A stretch of 64,000 nt of DNA from Mesorhizobium sp. WSM3626 (lineage in GTDB: Bacteria; Pseudomonadota; Alphaproteobacteria; Rhizobiales; Rhizobiaceae): positions 42,251 to 106,250 of the forward strand of contig NZ_AZUY01000011.1 of the NCBI RefSeq assembly GCF_000513935.1. Direction: 5' to 3'. The notes under the pieces are model-generated. The model was not told the DNA's origin. It ran no database searches and saw only the letters and a program-made list of their open reading frames with translations. A program made the translations under genes and the position numbers. Below are positions 44,912 to 53,645 of this stretch, one piece after another. Numbering within the stretch: the stretch's first letter is position 1; every line of letters starts with the position of its first letter.

Positions 44912-45553
44912 CTACTCGGCGAAAGTAACCAAAACGGTTCTTACGCCGTTCTTAGGCACGTCGAGCCGGCTGGCAAAGCCGAATCTTTCGCCGGATGCCA
45001 GTGAACGGCCTGATGTCCCCAACGTATAGCGGATTGTGCGCCCGTCCTTGCCCGTCACGCGGATTTCGAGCGGCGGCAGGGTCGCGGGGCCCATCCCGTC
45101 GTTCGCCGCCTCCCCATCGACGAACAGCACCGGGTTCGTGCCGGAGACGTCGACGCGTGACGTGACGCCTGAAATGGTCAGCGCCGACGCTTGCGCGCCG
45201 GCGAAGAACGGCGCCTGGCGCACCAGCGCATGGCCGCCGGAGACCCAGAAGGCGGCAAGAGCGGCGCCGACGCCGGCGATCCAGAAGATCGGCCCACCGC
45301 GTGATGCCGGCCGTTTCGCTGGCGCTTCCGGCTTGCGCAGCATGTCCATGCCCTCGATGGGCGGGGTGACGATCGCACGCGGCGGTGGTGAATCGCTTTC
45401 CACCGCAGGAGCAAGGCGCGGCATCACTTCATAGTCGGCATCGATGATATCGGCCGCCGGACCGCGCACGATCCGGTCCGCCACGGCAATTGCCGGTGGA
45501 TCGGTCATGATTTCGCCGGAAACCGGGCGCGCGGTTCGCTGGTCAGCCATCAT
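44912..45553 (-). CDS. Conserved single-pass membrane protein of unknown function
   Basis: 213 residues. A proline-rich cytoplasmic N-terminus (about 1-85, including DIIDADYEVMPRLAP) is followed by one helix (GPIFWIAGVGAALAAFWVSG). A C-terminal beta-rich domain has LTISGVTSRVDVSGTNPVLF then VDGEAANDG and ends FASRLDVPKNGVRTVLVTFA, which resembles FxLYD/DUF3426-like domains. Homologues appear next to ftsE and hpt in rhizobia, as here. No function is known; a role near the divisome is suggested only by position. A start at 45550 is also possible. Confidence 0.7.
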   Translation of the reverse strand: MMADQRTARPVSGEIMTDPPAIAVADRIVRGPAADIIDADYEVMPRLAPAVESDSPPPRAIVTPPIEGMDMLRKPEAPAKRPASRGGPIFWIAGVGAALAAFWVSGGHALVRQAPFFAGAQASALTISGVTSRVDVSGTNPVLFVDGEAANDGMGPATLPPLEIRVTGKDGRTIRYTLGTSGRSLASGERFGFASRLDVPKNGVRTVLVTFAE

Positions 45554-45656
45554 GGCCCAGTATTGCACCTGTTCGCTTTTCGTTTCTTTTGCGTAAACAC
45601 AAATGGTTAACGCTTCCCCACCGGAGCTGTCGTGACAAGCCGAAACAACCCAGGAA

Positions 45657-45671
45657 TTAACCGCCGGTTAA
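45657..45671 (+). promoter_or_regulatory. CtrA-type binding site TTAA-N7-TTAA upstream of ftsE
   Basis: TTAACCGCCGGTTAA is an exact TTAA-N7-TTAA followed by CC, the binding site of the cell-cycle regulator CtrA. It lies 71 bases before the ftsE start. A GGTTAACG half-site stands at 45604-45611. Confidence 0.7.
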
Positions 45672-45741
45672 CCATGCCGGCCGATGGTCTTTTCGCAGAA
45701 CAGGCCGGCTCGCCGCCGGCAGGAATTTCAGGTCGCCGAAA

Positions 45742-46401
45742 TTGATTCGCTTCGAAAATGTCGGCCTCCGCTATGGCATGGGTCCGGAAATCCTCCGCGA
45801 CATCTCTCTGCACATACCGGAGCGCTCCTTCCAGTTCCTGAGCGGGCCTTCGGGTGCCGGCAAGACGACGTTGCTGCGCCTTTTGTTCATGTCGCTGAAG
45901 CCGACGCGTGGACTGATCACCATCTTCGGCAAGGACCGCTCGCGCATCTCACGCACCGAACTGCCGCATCTGCGCCGCCGCATCGGCGTGGTGTTCCAGG
46001 ATTTTCGCCTGCTCGACCACATGACCACCTATGAGAATGTTGCTTTGCCATTGCGCGTGCGCGGGCGCGAAGAAGCGAGCTACCGCACCGATGTCACCGA
46101 ACTGTTGAAATGGGTGGGGCTCGGCGAACGCATGCATGTGCTGCCGCCGGTTCTGTCAGGCGGCGAGAAGCAGCGCGCCGCGATCGCGCGCGCCCTGATC
46201 GAGCAGCCGGAGATCTTGCTGGCCGACGAGCCGACCGGCAATGTCGATCCGCCGCTGGCGCGGCGGCTGCTGCGGCTGTTCATCGAACTCAATCGCCTCG
46301 GCACCGCCGTGGTGATCGCGACCCACGATCTTGGCCTTATGGAACAGGTCGACGCGCGCCGCATGATCCTGGCCGGCGGAAGGCTTGATATCTATGACTG
46401 A
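45742..46401 (+). CDS. ftsE: Cell division ATP-binding protein FtsE
   Basis: 219 residues. Walker A GPSGAGKTT (35-43), VFQDFRLLDHMTTYENVALP (FtsE Q-loop and helical region), LSGGEKQRAAIARAL signature and ILLADEPTGNVDP Walker B identify FtsE. With FtsX it couples ATP hydrolysis to septal peptidoglycan hydrolases. The start is TTG at 45742 (MIRFENVGLRYG); no ATG fits the family. The gene overlaps ftsX by eight bases and has a CtrA-type site upstream. Confidence 0.93.
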   Translation: MIRFENVGLRYGMGPEILRDISLHIPERSFQFLSGPSGAGKTTLLRLLFMSLKPTRGLITIFGKDRSRISRTELPHLRRRIGVVFQDFRLLDHMTTYENVALPLRVRGREEASYRTDVTELLKWVGLGERMHVLPPVLSGGEKQRAAIARALIEQPEILLADEPTGNVDPPLARRLLRLFIELNRLGTAVVIATHDLGLMEQVDARRMILAGGRLDIYD

Positions 46402-47380
46402 GCTATCGGCTGACCATTTCGAGGAACAGGATGCCGAGGCGGTCGAGGCAAGACCGCGCGCCCAGCGCAAGATGGCGCCGATCGTGCCCGCGCAGAACAT
46501 TGCCGGCCGCGCCCTGGTGCTGGTCATCGCTATCATGACCTTCCTGTCCTGCCTGACCTTCGGCGCGGTGACGCTGGTGCGCGACACGGCCTCGGTTTGG
46601 GAAAACCAGATCTCGCGCGAAGCGACCATCCAGATCAAGCCGGCCGACGGCCTCGACATGGAGGCAGCGCTCAGCCAGGCCTCACAGATCGCCGGCGAAT
46701 TCCCCGGCGTGAAGTCGACCCGGATCATCGACCGCGAAGCGACCGCCAGGCTCTTGGAGCCCTGGCTGGGATCGGGCCTCAACATCGACGACCTGCCGGT
46801 GCCGCGGCTGATCATCGTAACCATCGACGAGAACAGTCCGCCGGACTTCGCCGCCATGCGCGCCGCGATCACGCCGAAGCTGCCGAGTGCATCGCTTGAC
46901 GACCACCGCACCTGGGTCGACCGGCTGGTGGCCATGGCCCGCACCACGGTGACCATCGGCGTCGCCGTTCTGGCCCTGATGCTGTCGGCAACGGTGCTGA
47001 CCGTGGTGTTCGCGACCCGTGGCGCCATGGACGGCAACGGCCACATCATCGAGGTGCTGCATTTCGTCGGCGCCGAAGCGCGCTTCATCGCGCGCGAATT
47101 CCGCCGGCATTTTCTGGTCACCGGCATGAAGGGCGCGGCCGCCGGCGGAGCGGCGGCGGTGCTCGTCTTCATCGTGTTTTCCTGGTGGTCGTCGCGCAAT
47201 ATGGCAACGCCGCAGGCCGATCAGGCCACCGCCTTGTTCGGCAACTTCGCCATCGGCTCCGCGGGCTACCTAGGTGTCGTCCTGATGGTGCTGGTGATTG
47301 GCGCGCTGACGGCGGCAACTTCGCACGCCACGGTCGTCGCCTATCTCAGCGACATCGACGTTCGCCAACCCGACGCATGA
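46394..47380 (+). CDS. ftsX: Cell division protein FtsX
   Basis: 328 residues with four helices: one after a ~35-residue cytoplasmic N-terminus (ALVLVIAIMTFLSCLTFGAV), a ~120-residue periplasmic loop, then three near the C-terminus (TTVTIGVAVLALMLSATVLT onwards). GHIIEVLHFVGAEARFIARE is the FtsX cytoplasmic coupling loop. The start at 46394 overlaps ftsE. It forms the membrane partner of FtsE. The following gene (47490) encodes a YdcF-type protein. Confidence 0.92.
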   Translation: MTELSADHFEEQDAEAVEARPRAQRKMAPIVPAQNIAGRALVLVIAIMTFLSCLTFGAVTLVRDTASVWENQISREATIQIKPADGLDMEAALSQASQIAGEFPGVKSTRIIDREATARLLEPWLGSGLNIDDLPVPRLIIVTIDENSPPDFAAMRAAITPKLPSASLDDHRTWVDRLVAMARTTVTIGVAVLALMLSATVLTVVFATRGAMDGNGHIIEVLHFVGAEARFIAREFRRHFLVTGMKGAAAGGAAAVLVFIVFSWWSSRNMATPQADQATALFGNFAIGSAGYLGVVLMVLVIGALTAATSHATVVAYLSDIDVRQPDA

Positions 47381-47489
47381 AAGGAACTCGTCTTGGCGTG
47401 GATCGAAAGAGCGCGATCACGGATGGAGAATTCGCGTAACGCAAAGTGCGTCTTTTACCTATCAAAGGCCGCATTTCGGGATTAACCAT

Positions 47490-48215
47490 ATGACCATGGA
47501 CGTGCGGGACTCGACCGGGACGGCTGGACAGCTGCCAGTGGTGGTTGCCCGTTGGCGCGGCCATGGCAGACTTAGCCATTTAAGGACCGCCCTGCGTCTC
47601 TTCGCCGTCTCCCTGTTTGTGCTCGCAACAGTGTTCGCTGGCGGCTTCGGCTGGTTTGCCAGCAAGGTCAGCCATCTGACCACGCCCGCCAATCCGGCCA
47701 AGGCCGACGCCATCATTGTGCTGACCGGCGGCCAGTCGCGCCTCGACGCGGCGATGGAGCTGCTGGCGTCCGGCAAGGGCGAGCGGCTTTTGATCAGCGG
47801 CGTGCATCCCTCCGCCAGCCGTCACCAACTCCAGGCGGCGACCGGCGGCGACAAGAAGCTGTTTTCCTGCTGCGTCGACATCGACCGCGCCGCGCTCGAC
47901 ACGATCGGCAATGCCGAGGAAAGCGCCAAATGGGTGGAAAACCATGCCTATGGCACGGTGATCCTGGTCACCAACAATTATCACATGCCGCGCAGCCTGC
48001 TGGAAATGGGCCGGCTGCTGCATGGCGCCAAGCTCGAACCCTACCCGGTGGTCAATTCCAACCTCGATAACGGCAATTGGCTGACCAAGCCGCGGGCGGT
48101 GCGCGTGCTGTTCACCGAATACACCAAATACCTGCTGGCGCTGGCTCGCGGCATCATCCCGCTGAAGCCGACGCCTGAAGGCATCGCGCTGGCCGAGACC
48201 GCCGCCGGCGGCTGA
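47490..48215 (+). CDS. YdcF/ElyC-family (DUF218) protein
   Basis: 241 residues with a single membrane helix (ALRLFAVSLFVLATVFAGGF) and a DUF218 domain: ADAIIVLTGGQSRLDAAMEL, LISGVHPSASRH, and VTNNYHMPRSLLEMGRLLHG. The GGxxR and N-x-Y-H-M-P-R motifs are intact. ElyC-like proteins affect peptidoglycan or envelope synthesis. In rhizobia this gene usually lies between ftsX and plsC; here a four-gene block separates it from plsC. It converges on the flavin-binding protein gene with eight bases between stops. Confidence 0.85.
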   Translation: MTMDVRDSTGTAGQLPVVVARWRGHGRLSHLRTALRLFAVSLFVLATVFAGGFGWFASKVSHLTTPANPAKADAIIVLTGGQSRLDAAMELLASGKGERLLISGVHPSASRHQLQAATGGDKKLFSCCVDIDRAALDTIGNAEESAKWVENHAYGTVILVTNNYHMPRSLLEMGRLLHGAKLEPYPVVNSNLDNGNWLTKPRAVRVLFTEYTKYLLALARGIIPLKPTPEGIALAETAAGG

Positions 48216-48222
48216 GCCCGTG

Positions 48223-48855
48223 TCATTGCTTGGCGCCAGCCCCTGAAACGCCCTTGAGGCGCGCGATCTCTTGCTCAAGGTCCTGGATGCGCCGGTCGCG
48301 CTCGCCAAGCGCCGCCGCCACATCAGCCGCCTCGAAGCGCTGCGGTATATGTTGCGGGCAATTGGCATCCCACGCCGAGACGGTGAACAGGATGACCTGT
48401 TCGGGACGCGCCTTGTAGTCCGGCGGCATCAGCCGCGCCGTCAACCCGGCGTCGTTTTCGACAACGCGTGCCGTGCCCCAGATCTTGATGCGCTGGCGCA
48501 TCATGTAATCGATCAGGAACAGGAAGGCCCTCGGATTGTCGGCCAGATTGCCCTGCGTGACGAACTGCTTATTGCCGGAAAAATCCGCGAAGCCGATGGT
48601 CTTCTCGTCGAGCACCTTGAGAAAGCCGGCAGGGCCGCCGCGGTGCTGGATGTAGGGCTGGCCATCGCCATTGGCCGTCGACAGGAAGACGCTGGTCTGC
48701 ACTTCGATGAAGGCGGCGAGGTCCGGTGTGATCGCCGACTGCCAGCCGCCGCGCTCCTCGACGCGGGCGTAGGACTGACGCGAGCCCTTACGCGCCTGGA
48801 TCGCCTTGACCGTCGGCGTGAAGGCGACATCGCTCGTAAAAGCGTGTGCGTTCAT
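48223..48855 (-). CDS. Pyridoxamine 5'-phosphate oxidase-like FMN-binding protein
   Basis: 210 residues with a split-barrel flavin-binding fold: FIEVQTSVFLSTANGDGQPY, then IQHRGGPAGFLKVLDEKTIG and NKQFVTQGNLADNPRAFLFL. It ends in a short coiled coil (LGERDRRIQDLEQEIARLKG). This subgroup is related to pyridoxamine phosphate oxidases but usually acts on other substrates with FMN or F420-like cofactors. It is the last of three genes divergent from a LysR regulator. Confidence 0.8.
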   Translation of the reverse strand: MNAHAFTSDVAFTPTVKAIQARKGSRQSYARVEERGGWQSAITPDLAAFIEVQTSVFLSTANGDGQPYIQHRGGPAGFLKVLDEKTIGFADFSGNKQFVTQGNLADNPRAFLFLIDYMMRQRIKIWGTARVVENDAGLTARLMPPDYKARPEQVILFTVSAWDANCPQHIPQRFEAADVAAALGERDRRIQDLEQEIARLKGVSGAGAKQ

Positions 48856-48880
48856 CGAAACCTCCTTGCATGAAACGTTT

Positions 48881-49351
48881 CTAAAGGCCGAGCTCCGACA
48901 ACGTCGGATGGTCGTCCGGCCGCCGGCCGAGAGGCCAGCGATATTTGCGCTCGGCCTCGGCGATCGGCAGGTCGTTGATGCTGGCGATGCGCAGCCGCAT
49001 CAGCCCGTGCTCGTCGAATTCCCAGTTCTCATTGCCGTAGCTGCGGAACCATGAGCCGCTGTCGTCGTGCCATTCATAGGCGAAGCGCACGGCGATGCGG
49101 TTGCCGTCGAAGGCCCAGACCTCCTTGATTAGCCGGTAGTCGAGTTCGCGTGTCCATTTGCGCGTCAGGAACGCCTGGATCGCATCGCGGCCTTGCAGGA
49201 ACTCGGCGCGGTTGCGCCAACGGCTGTCCGCCGTATAGGCGAGCGCCACCCGCGCAGGATCGCGCGAGTTCCAGGCATCCTCGGCCATGCGCGCTTTCTG
49301 TGCTGACGTCTCGGCGGTGAAGGGCGGAAGCGGCGGGCGGCTCTCAGACAT
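48881..49351 (-). CDS. SnoaL/NTF2-like protein, DUF1348 family
   Basis: 156 residues. The region [20 protein letters not shown] followed by [20 protein letters not shown] and [19 protein letters not shown] is characteristic of the DUF1348 branch of the NTF2-like cone fold. Members bind small ligands in a pocket and are often found with oxidoreductases. Function is unknown. It lies between the AhpD-like and the flavin-binding protein genes. Confidence 0.85.
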   Translation of the reverse strand: MSESRPPLPPFTAETSAQKARMAEDAWNSRDPARVALAYTADSRWRNRAEFLQGRDAIQAFLTRKWTRELDYRLIKEVWAFDGNRIAVRFAYEWHDDSGSWFRSYGNENWEFDEHGLMRLRIASINDLPIAEAERKYRWPLGRRPDDHPTLSELGL

Positions 49352-49411
49352 GGGATTTCCTCTGCGGCATGAAGGTTGAGGCCGGCGGGCACCGCCGCCC
49401 CTTTTCCGGAT

Positions 49412-49963
49412 TCAGGCAGCATCGCGGGCGGAAACAACCGGAAAATCGATCTCCGTCTGGGCAACCTCGTTGATGTAGTTGGTCCAGACGTTTAGGGCGA
49501 CATGCTGGACGATCTCGATGATCTCCCCGTCGTCATAGCCCGCGAGCCTGACAGCGGCGAGATCCTCCTGGCCGACATGCCCGCGGCTTTGCGCTACTCC
49601 GGCGGCAAAACGCACCGCCGCGGCCGCCTTGGGATCCGTGGAGCCGCCATGGCGGTTGGCGATCATCTCGGCATCGTCGAGCCTTGCAAGGTTTTTGCCG
49701 AGATAGGTGTGGGCGGAAAGACAGTAGTTGCAGCCATTGATCTCGGCGACCGCCAGCGCGATGCGCTCGCGCGTCGGCGCCGGCAGCCGGCCCTTGGCCA
49801 ACGCTCCCATCATGCCGATATAGCCTTCCAGCGCGGCCGGACTGTTGGCGACCACCCGAAACAGATTCGGGACGACACCGAGCTGTTTTTCCACCGCCTG
49901 CAGCATGGGCAGCGCGGCGGCGGGAGCGTTTGCGATGGACGAAGGCGTGGCAATGCGGGGCAT
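49412..49963 (-). CDS. AhpD-like / carboxymuconolactone decarboxylase family protein
   Basis: 183 residues. CNYCLSAHTYLGKNLARL holds the Cys-x-x-Cys...His catalytic motif of AhpD-type alkylhydroperoxidases within a carboxymuconolactone decarboxylase fold. The motif points to a thiol peroxidase role. It is the first gene of the operon divergent from the LysR gene at 50062 and, with the flavoprotein and NTF2-like protein, suggests a response to reactive electrophiles or peroxides. Confidence 0.88.
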   Translation of the reverse strand: MPRIATPSSIANAPAAALPMLQAVEKQLGVVPNLFRVVANSPAALEGYIGMMGALAKGRLPAPTRERIALAVAEINGCNYCLSAHTYLGKNLARLDDAEMIANRHGGSTDPKAAAAVRFAAGVAQSRGHVGQEDLAAVRLAGYDDGEIIEIVQHVALNVWTNYINEVAQTEIDFPVVSARDAA

Positions 49964-50042
49964 GGAGATTTCCTTGTTGAGGTACCCCGCCTATATGCAG
50001 CCTTCCATGTTGCGGATGTAGATGTCATATTTGCAATCAATC

Positions 50043-50059
50043 CTTCCATTTTCTGGAAG
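50043..50059. promoter_or_regulatory. Palindromic LysR-type box over the LysR start region
   Basis: CTTCCA (50043-50048) and TGGAAG (50054-50059) are exact inverted repeats around TTTTC, giving TTCC-N7-GGAA (a T-N11-A LysR motif). The right arm GGAAG also serves as ribosome-binding site of the LysR gene. Another CTTCCA lies at 50001-50006. Confidence 0.6.
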
Positions 50060-50061
50060 AA

Positions 50062-50970
50062 ATGATGGATCGTCTCGAAGCCATGTCCCTTTTTGTCGCG
50101 GCAGCGGAAGGCGGCAGCCTTTCCGCCGCCGCGCGCCGTTCGGATGTTCCGCTGGCAACGGTCAGCCGCAAGGTCTCCGATCTGGAGCGCCATCTGAAGA
50201 CACGCCTGTTGAACCGCTCGACGCGGCGGCTGACACTGACCGATGCGGGCCATGCCTATCTCGCTGCCTGCCGCCGCATTCTCGACGAGGTCGGCGACGC
50301 CGAGCGCACCGCCGGCGGCGAATACAGCGCCCCGACAGGGGAACTGATCATCACCGCGCCGATCGTCTTCGGCCGCCTTCACGTGTTGCCGGTTGTCACC
50401 GAGTTCCTCGCCGCCTATCCCCTGGTGGATATCCGCCTCACGCTCGGCGACAGGATAAGCCAGTTGGCCGAAGACCATATCGACCTCGCCGTCCGCATCG
50501 GCAGGCTGCCGGATTCGCGGATGGTCGCCATCAGGGTCGGCTCGATCGGTCATGTTGTCTGCGCAAGCCCGGCCTATCTGGCCGGACACGGCATTCCTGG
50601 GACGCCGGGAGAGCTCGAGACGCACAGCTGCATCACCTTCGAGGGCCTTGGCTCGCTTGCCACCTGGACCTTCACCGTGGACAAGGCTGATTTTGTCGTA
50701 CCGGTCCGCTCAAGGCTTCGGGTCAACACCGCTGAGGCGGCGACCGATGCGGCGATCGCCGGGGTCGGGTTGACCCGGGTGCTTTCCTACCAGATCGTCG
50801 CCGCCGTACGATCAGGAACACTGCGCCCCGTGCTCAGGGATTTCGAACCCGAGTCTTGGCCGGTAAACCTGGTGCATGCGGGCCAGGGCCGGCTGCCGGT
50901 AAAATTGCGCGCCTTCCTCGACTTCGCCGCCCCACGCCTGAGGGAACGGCTGGCGCAGGCGACCTGGTAG
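50062..50970 (+). CDS. LysR-family transcriptional regulator
   Basis: 302 residues. The helix-turn-helix is AMSLFVAAAEGGSLSAAARR then VPLATVSRKVSDLERHLKTR, followed by the effector domain (GELIITAPIVFGRLHVLPVV). This is the CrgA/AphB-like branch of LysR. It is divergent from the AhpD-like operon and should control it from the palindrome at 50043. ATG at 50065 is an alternative start. The gene ends 77 bases before plsC. Confidence 0.92.
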   Translation: MMDRLEAMSLFVAAAEGGSLSAAARRSDVPLATVSRKVSDLERHLKTRLLNRSTRRLTLTDAGHAYLAACRRILDEVGDAERTAGGEYSAPTGELIITAPIVFGRLHVLPVVTEFLAAYPLVDIRLTLGDRISQLAEDHIDLAVRIGRLPDSRMVAIRVGSIGHVVCASPAYLAGHGIPGTPGELETHSCITFEGLGSLATWTFTVDKADFVVPVRSRLRVNTAEAATDAAIAGVGLTRVLSYQIVAAVRSGTLRPVLRDFEPESWPVNLVHAGQGRLPVKLRAFLDFAAPRLRERLAQATW

Positions 50971-51047
50971 CACGGGCAGTATCGCACCGTTTCCTTTTTC
51001 CCCGCGCTTGGTGTAACCAACGCACACTTCCTCACCGGACCTCCCCC

Positions 51048-51836
51048 ATGCTTTATGTCAGATCGCTGGCGTTCAATTTCGTCTTCTACGTCAATCTGAT
51101 CGTCCAGATGATCCTCTGGACCCCGTACTATTTCCTGTCGTCCCGCCACCGCGCCTGGTTCGTGCCGAAATTCTGGTCGCGCACCTCGATGTGGCTCTAT
51201 GACAAGATCGCCGGAACGACAAACGACATCACCGGGCAGGAAAACCTGCCCGAGGGCTCCTTCATCCTGGCGCCCAAGCACCAATCGTTCTGGGACGCTA
51301 TCGCCTTCTTTCCTTACCTCCATGACCCGCTTTACATCCTGAAGCGCGAGCTGACCTGGATCCCGTTCTTCGGCTGGTATATCTTGAAGATGCGCATGAT
51401 CCCGGTTGATCGCGGCAGCCGCTCCAAGGCGCTGAAGGCCGTGGTCGCAGCGACCAAGGAAGAGATGGCGCGCAACCCGCGCCAGTTGATCATCTATCCC
51501 GAGGGCACGCGCCGGGCGCCGGGCGACGAGCCGGCCTACAAATACGGCATCGTCGAAATCTACACGCAGCTTGGCGTTCCGGTGGTGCCGGTCGCCCATG
51601 TCGCCGGCCTCTATTGGCCGCGCCGCAAGTTCCTGCGCTATCCCGGGACCGTCAAGGCGCGCTTCCTGCCGCCCATACCGCCTGGTCTGGGCAAGGACGA
51701 GTTCATGGCGCGGCTGATCGGCGAGACCGAGGCTGCCTGTGACCAGCTTCTCGTCGAGGCATCGCGCGCCCCCAATCCGCCGGCCCTGCCGCCAACGGCG
51801 ATCAAGCGGCTTCGGGAGCTGGGCACGAAGGCCTGA
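51048..51836 (+). CDS. plsC: 1-acyl-sn-glycerol-3-phosphate acyltransferase
   Basis: 262 residues. The catalytic HX4D motif is His78-QSFW-Asp83, and the substrate-binding motifs include FFGWYILKM, VDRGSRSKALK and YPEGTRRAPGD (EGTR at 152-155). A hydrophobic N-terminus anchors it to the inner membrane. It acylates lysophosphatidic acid to phosphatidic acid. The ATG at 51048 is the family start; the frame is open upstream. It converges on the LysE gene with 19 bases between. Confidence 0.93.
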   Translation: MLYVRSLAFNFVFYVNLIVQMILWTPYYFLSSRHRAWFVPKFWSRTSMWLYDKIAGTTNDITGQENLPEGSFILAPKHQSFWDAIAFFPYLHDPLYILKRELTWIPFFGWYILKMRMIPVDRGSRSKALKAVVAATKEEMARNPRQLIIYPEGTRRAPGDEPAYKYGIVEIYTQLGVPVVPVAHVAGLYWPRRKFLRYPGTVKARFLPPIPPGLGKDEFMARLIGETEAACDQLLVEASRAPNPPALPPTAIKRLRELGTKA

Positions 51837-51855
51837 AGGCTCTCCGGCCAAGCCG

Positions 51856-52482
51856 TCAACCGTGCACCGCCAGCGCCGTGGTCAGCAGCAGCGTCGCGGC
51901 AAAAGTCAGATTGATGATCCGCGAGGCGACAGGCCGGCGCAGGAAGCGCGAGAACGCCGCACCGGCAAGAAGCCACACGGCATGGATGACAACGATCATC
52001 ACCGCGAGAACGGTCAGTTTCGTCCACAGCCGGAGCTCGGCATCGCCCGCGCTCGACGAAGCACCCGCGAACACGGCGGCGATCGCCACATACGCCTTCG
52101 GGTTGGCCACCGCGAGGAGAAAACCGGCCAGCCATGTCGGGCGCGACGCGTCGGCGGCGCGTACAGCCAATGGCGGGGCGGTGGCGATCTTGAAGGCGAG
52201 ATAGAAGATGTAGGCCGCGGACGCGCCAACCAGCAACGGCGCCAGCTTCGGCATCGACCCGAGCACCGCCATGACACCGGTCGCCACGACCAGCAGCACG
52301 GCGATCGTGCCCAGCACGATGCCGCCGGTGTAGCGCAGCGAATCGCGCAGGCCGAAGGCGGCGCCAACGGCGGTGACGCTTATCGTCGCCGGCCCCGGGC
52401 TACCCATCACCACGGTGGCGGCCAGCAACAGCGCAAGCAATTGGCGCCAAAGCTCCGGCTGCGAAACAAGCGATCCGGCCAT
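51856..52482 (-). CDS. LysE-family amino acid exporter
   Basis: 208 residues with six hydrophobic helices. The N-terminal motif VVMGSPGPATISVTAVGAAF is the LysE/RhtB signature (G-x-x-x-G-P), followed by GLRDSLRYTGGIVLGTIAVL and FLLAVANPKAYVAIAAVFAG. It probably exports an amino acid or derivative. It is monocistronic and convergent with plsC. Confidence 0.88.
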   Translation of the reverse strand: MAGSLVSQPELWRQLLALLLAATVVMGSPGPATISVTAVGAAFGLRDSLRYTGGIVLGTIAVLLVVATGVMAVLGSMPKLAPLLVGASAAYIFYLAFKIATAPPLAVRAADASRPTWLAGFLLAVANPKAYVAIAAVFAGASSSAGDAELRLWTKLTVLAVMIVVIHAVWLLAGAAFSRFLRRPVASRIINLTFAATLLLTTALAVHG

Positions 52483-52575
52483 CTGATCCTCCGCCCTGCA
52501 ACCCCGTGCGAAGGACGGTATGGCAAGGCATGAGGATCGTCTTGGACGTTCGTGCGCCCCGCGCTGCCGGCCGCC

Positions 52576-53523
52576 TCAGACGCTGGCTTTGTCGAGTTCG
52601 GCCATGTCGTCCGCGCTCAACTTCAACGACACCGCCTTGATCAGGCTGTCCATCTGGCTCGGCTTGGTGGCGCTGGCGATCGGCGCGGTGACGCCTGGCC
52701 GTGCGATAACCCAGGCAAGCGCCACTTCCGCCTGCTTGGCCGAATGCCTGGCGGATACGGCGTCGAGCGCCGCCAGAATGCGCATGCCGCGTGGATTGAG
52801 ATAGCTGCCGACATCCTCCCCGCGCTCGCTCTGGCCGAGATCGGCTTCCGTGCGGTACTTGCCGCTGAGAAAACCCTTGGCCAGACTGAAATAGGTGATG
52901 ACGCCGATATCCTCGGCCACGCAGAGGTCGCGTAGCGGGCCGTCGAAGGAGGAACGGTCGTAGAGATTGTATTCCGGCTGCAGCACCTCATAGCGTGGCA
53001 AGCCGCGCAGGCTTGCCACGTCAAGTGCCGCGCGCAACTGACCGGCATCGAGGTTAGAACAGCCGGCATAGCGGATCTTGCCCTTGGCGAGCAGTTTCTC
53101 ATAGGCGCCGAGGGTTTCCTCATAGGGCGTGGTCGGATCCGGCCAGTGCGATAGATAAAGGTCGATGAATTCTGTCCGCAGCCGCTTCAGCGATGCGTCG
53201 ACGGCCTTTTCGATATAGGCGGCCGACAGGTCCTTGTGGCCCTGCCCCATGTCCGAGCCGACCTTGGTGACCACCACGACCTTGTCGCGATTGCCACGAT
53301 CCTTCATCCATTTGCCGATGATGGTTTCCGATTCGCCGCCCTTGTTGCCGGGAACCCAACGCGAATACGCGTCGGCCGTATCGATGGCATTGAGGCCCGC
53401 GCCGACGAAGCGGTCGAGCAGGTCGAAGGAGGTTTTCTCGTCAGCGGTCCAGCCGAAGACATTGCCGCCCAGAACCAGCGGCGCGATGGAAAGGTCGGTG
53501 CGACCGAGACGGCGTTTCTGCAA
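52576..53523 (-). CDS. Aldo/keto reductase
   Basis: 315 residues, (beta/alpha)8 barrel. Catalytic Asp48 and Tyr53 lie in NAIDTADAYSRW, Lys in VVVVTKVG, and the His in DLYLSHWPDPTTP; the NADPH-binding C-terminus reads AWVIARPGVTAPIASATKPS. All four catalytic residues are present. It reduces aldehydes or ketones with NADPH and belongs to the AKR11/12-like bacterial group. It is a single gene with about 120 bases before the ChaC-like gene's stop. Confidence 0.92.
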   Translation of the reverse strand: MQKRRLGRTDLSIAPLVLGGNVFGWTADEKTSFDLLDRFVGAGLNAIDTADAYSRWVPGNKGGESETIIGKWMKDRGNRDKVVVVTKVGSDMGQGHKDLSAAYIEKAVDASLKRLRTEFIDLYLSHWPDPTTPYEETLGAYEKLLAKGKIRYAGCSNLDAGQLRAALDVASLRGLPRYEVLQPEYNLYDRSSFDGPLRDLCVAEDIGVITYFSLAKGFLSGKYRTEADLGQSERGEDVGSYLNPRGMRILAALDAVSARHSAKQAEVALAWVIARPGVTAPIASATKPSQMDSLIKAVSLKLSADDMAELDKASV

Positions 53524-53645
53524 GACGGATCTCCGTGATGATTGGGACCGGGCGATGCCGCCCGCTGGCTGGGTTCGGAGCTTAACCTAGGTCCTGCCGC
53601 ATCGAGGTCAAAGGCCTGGCCGCCTTTTTCCGCAGAGCCAGCGCT

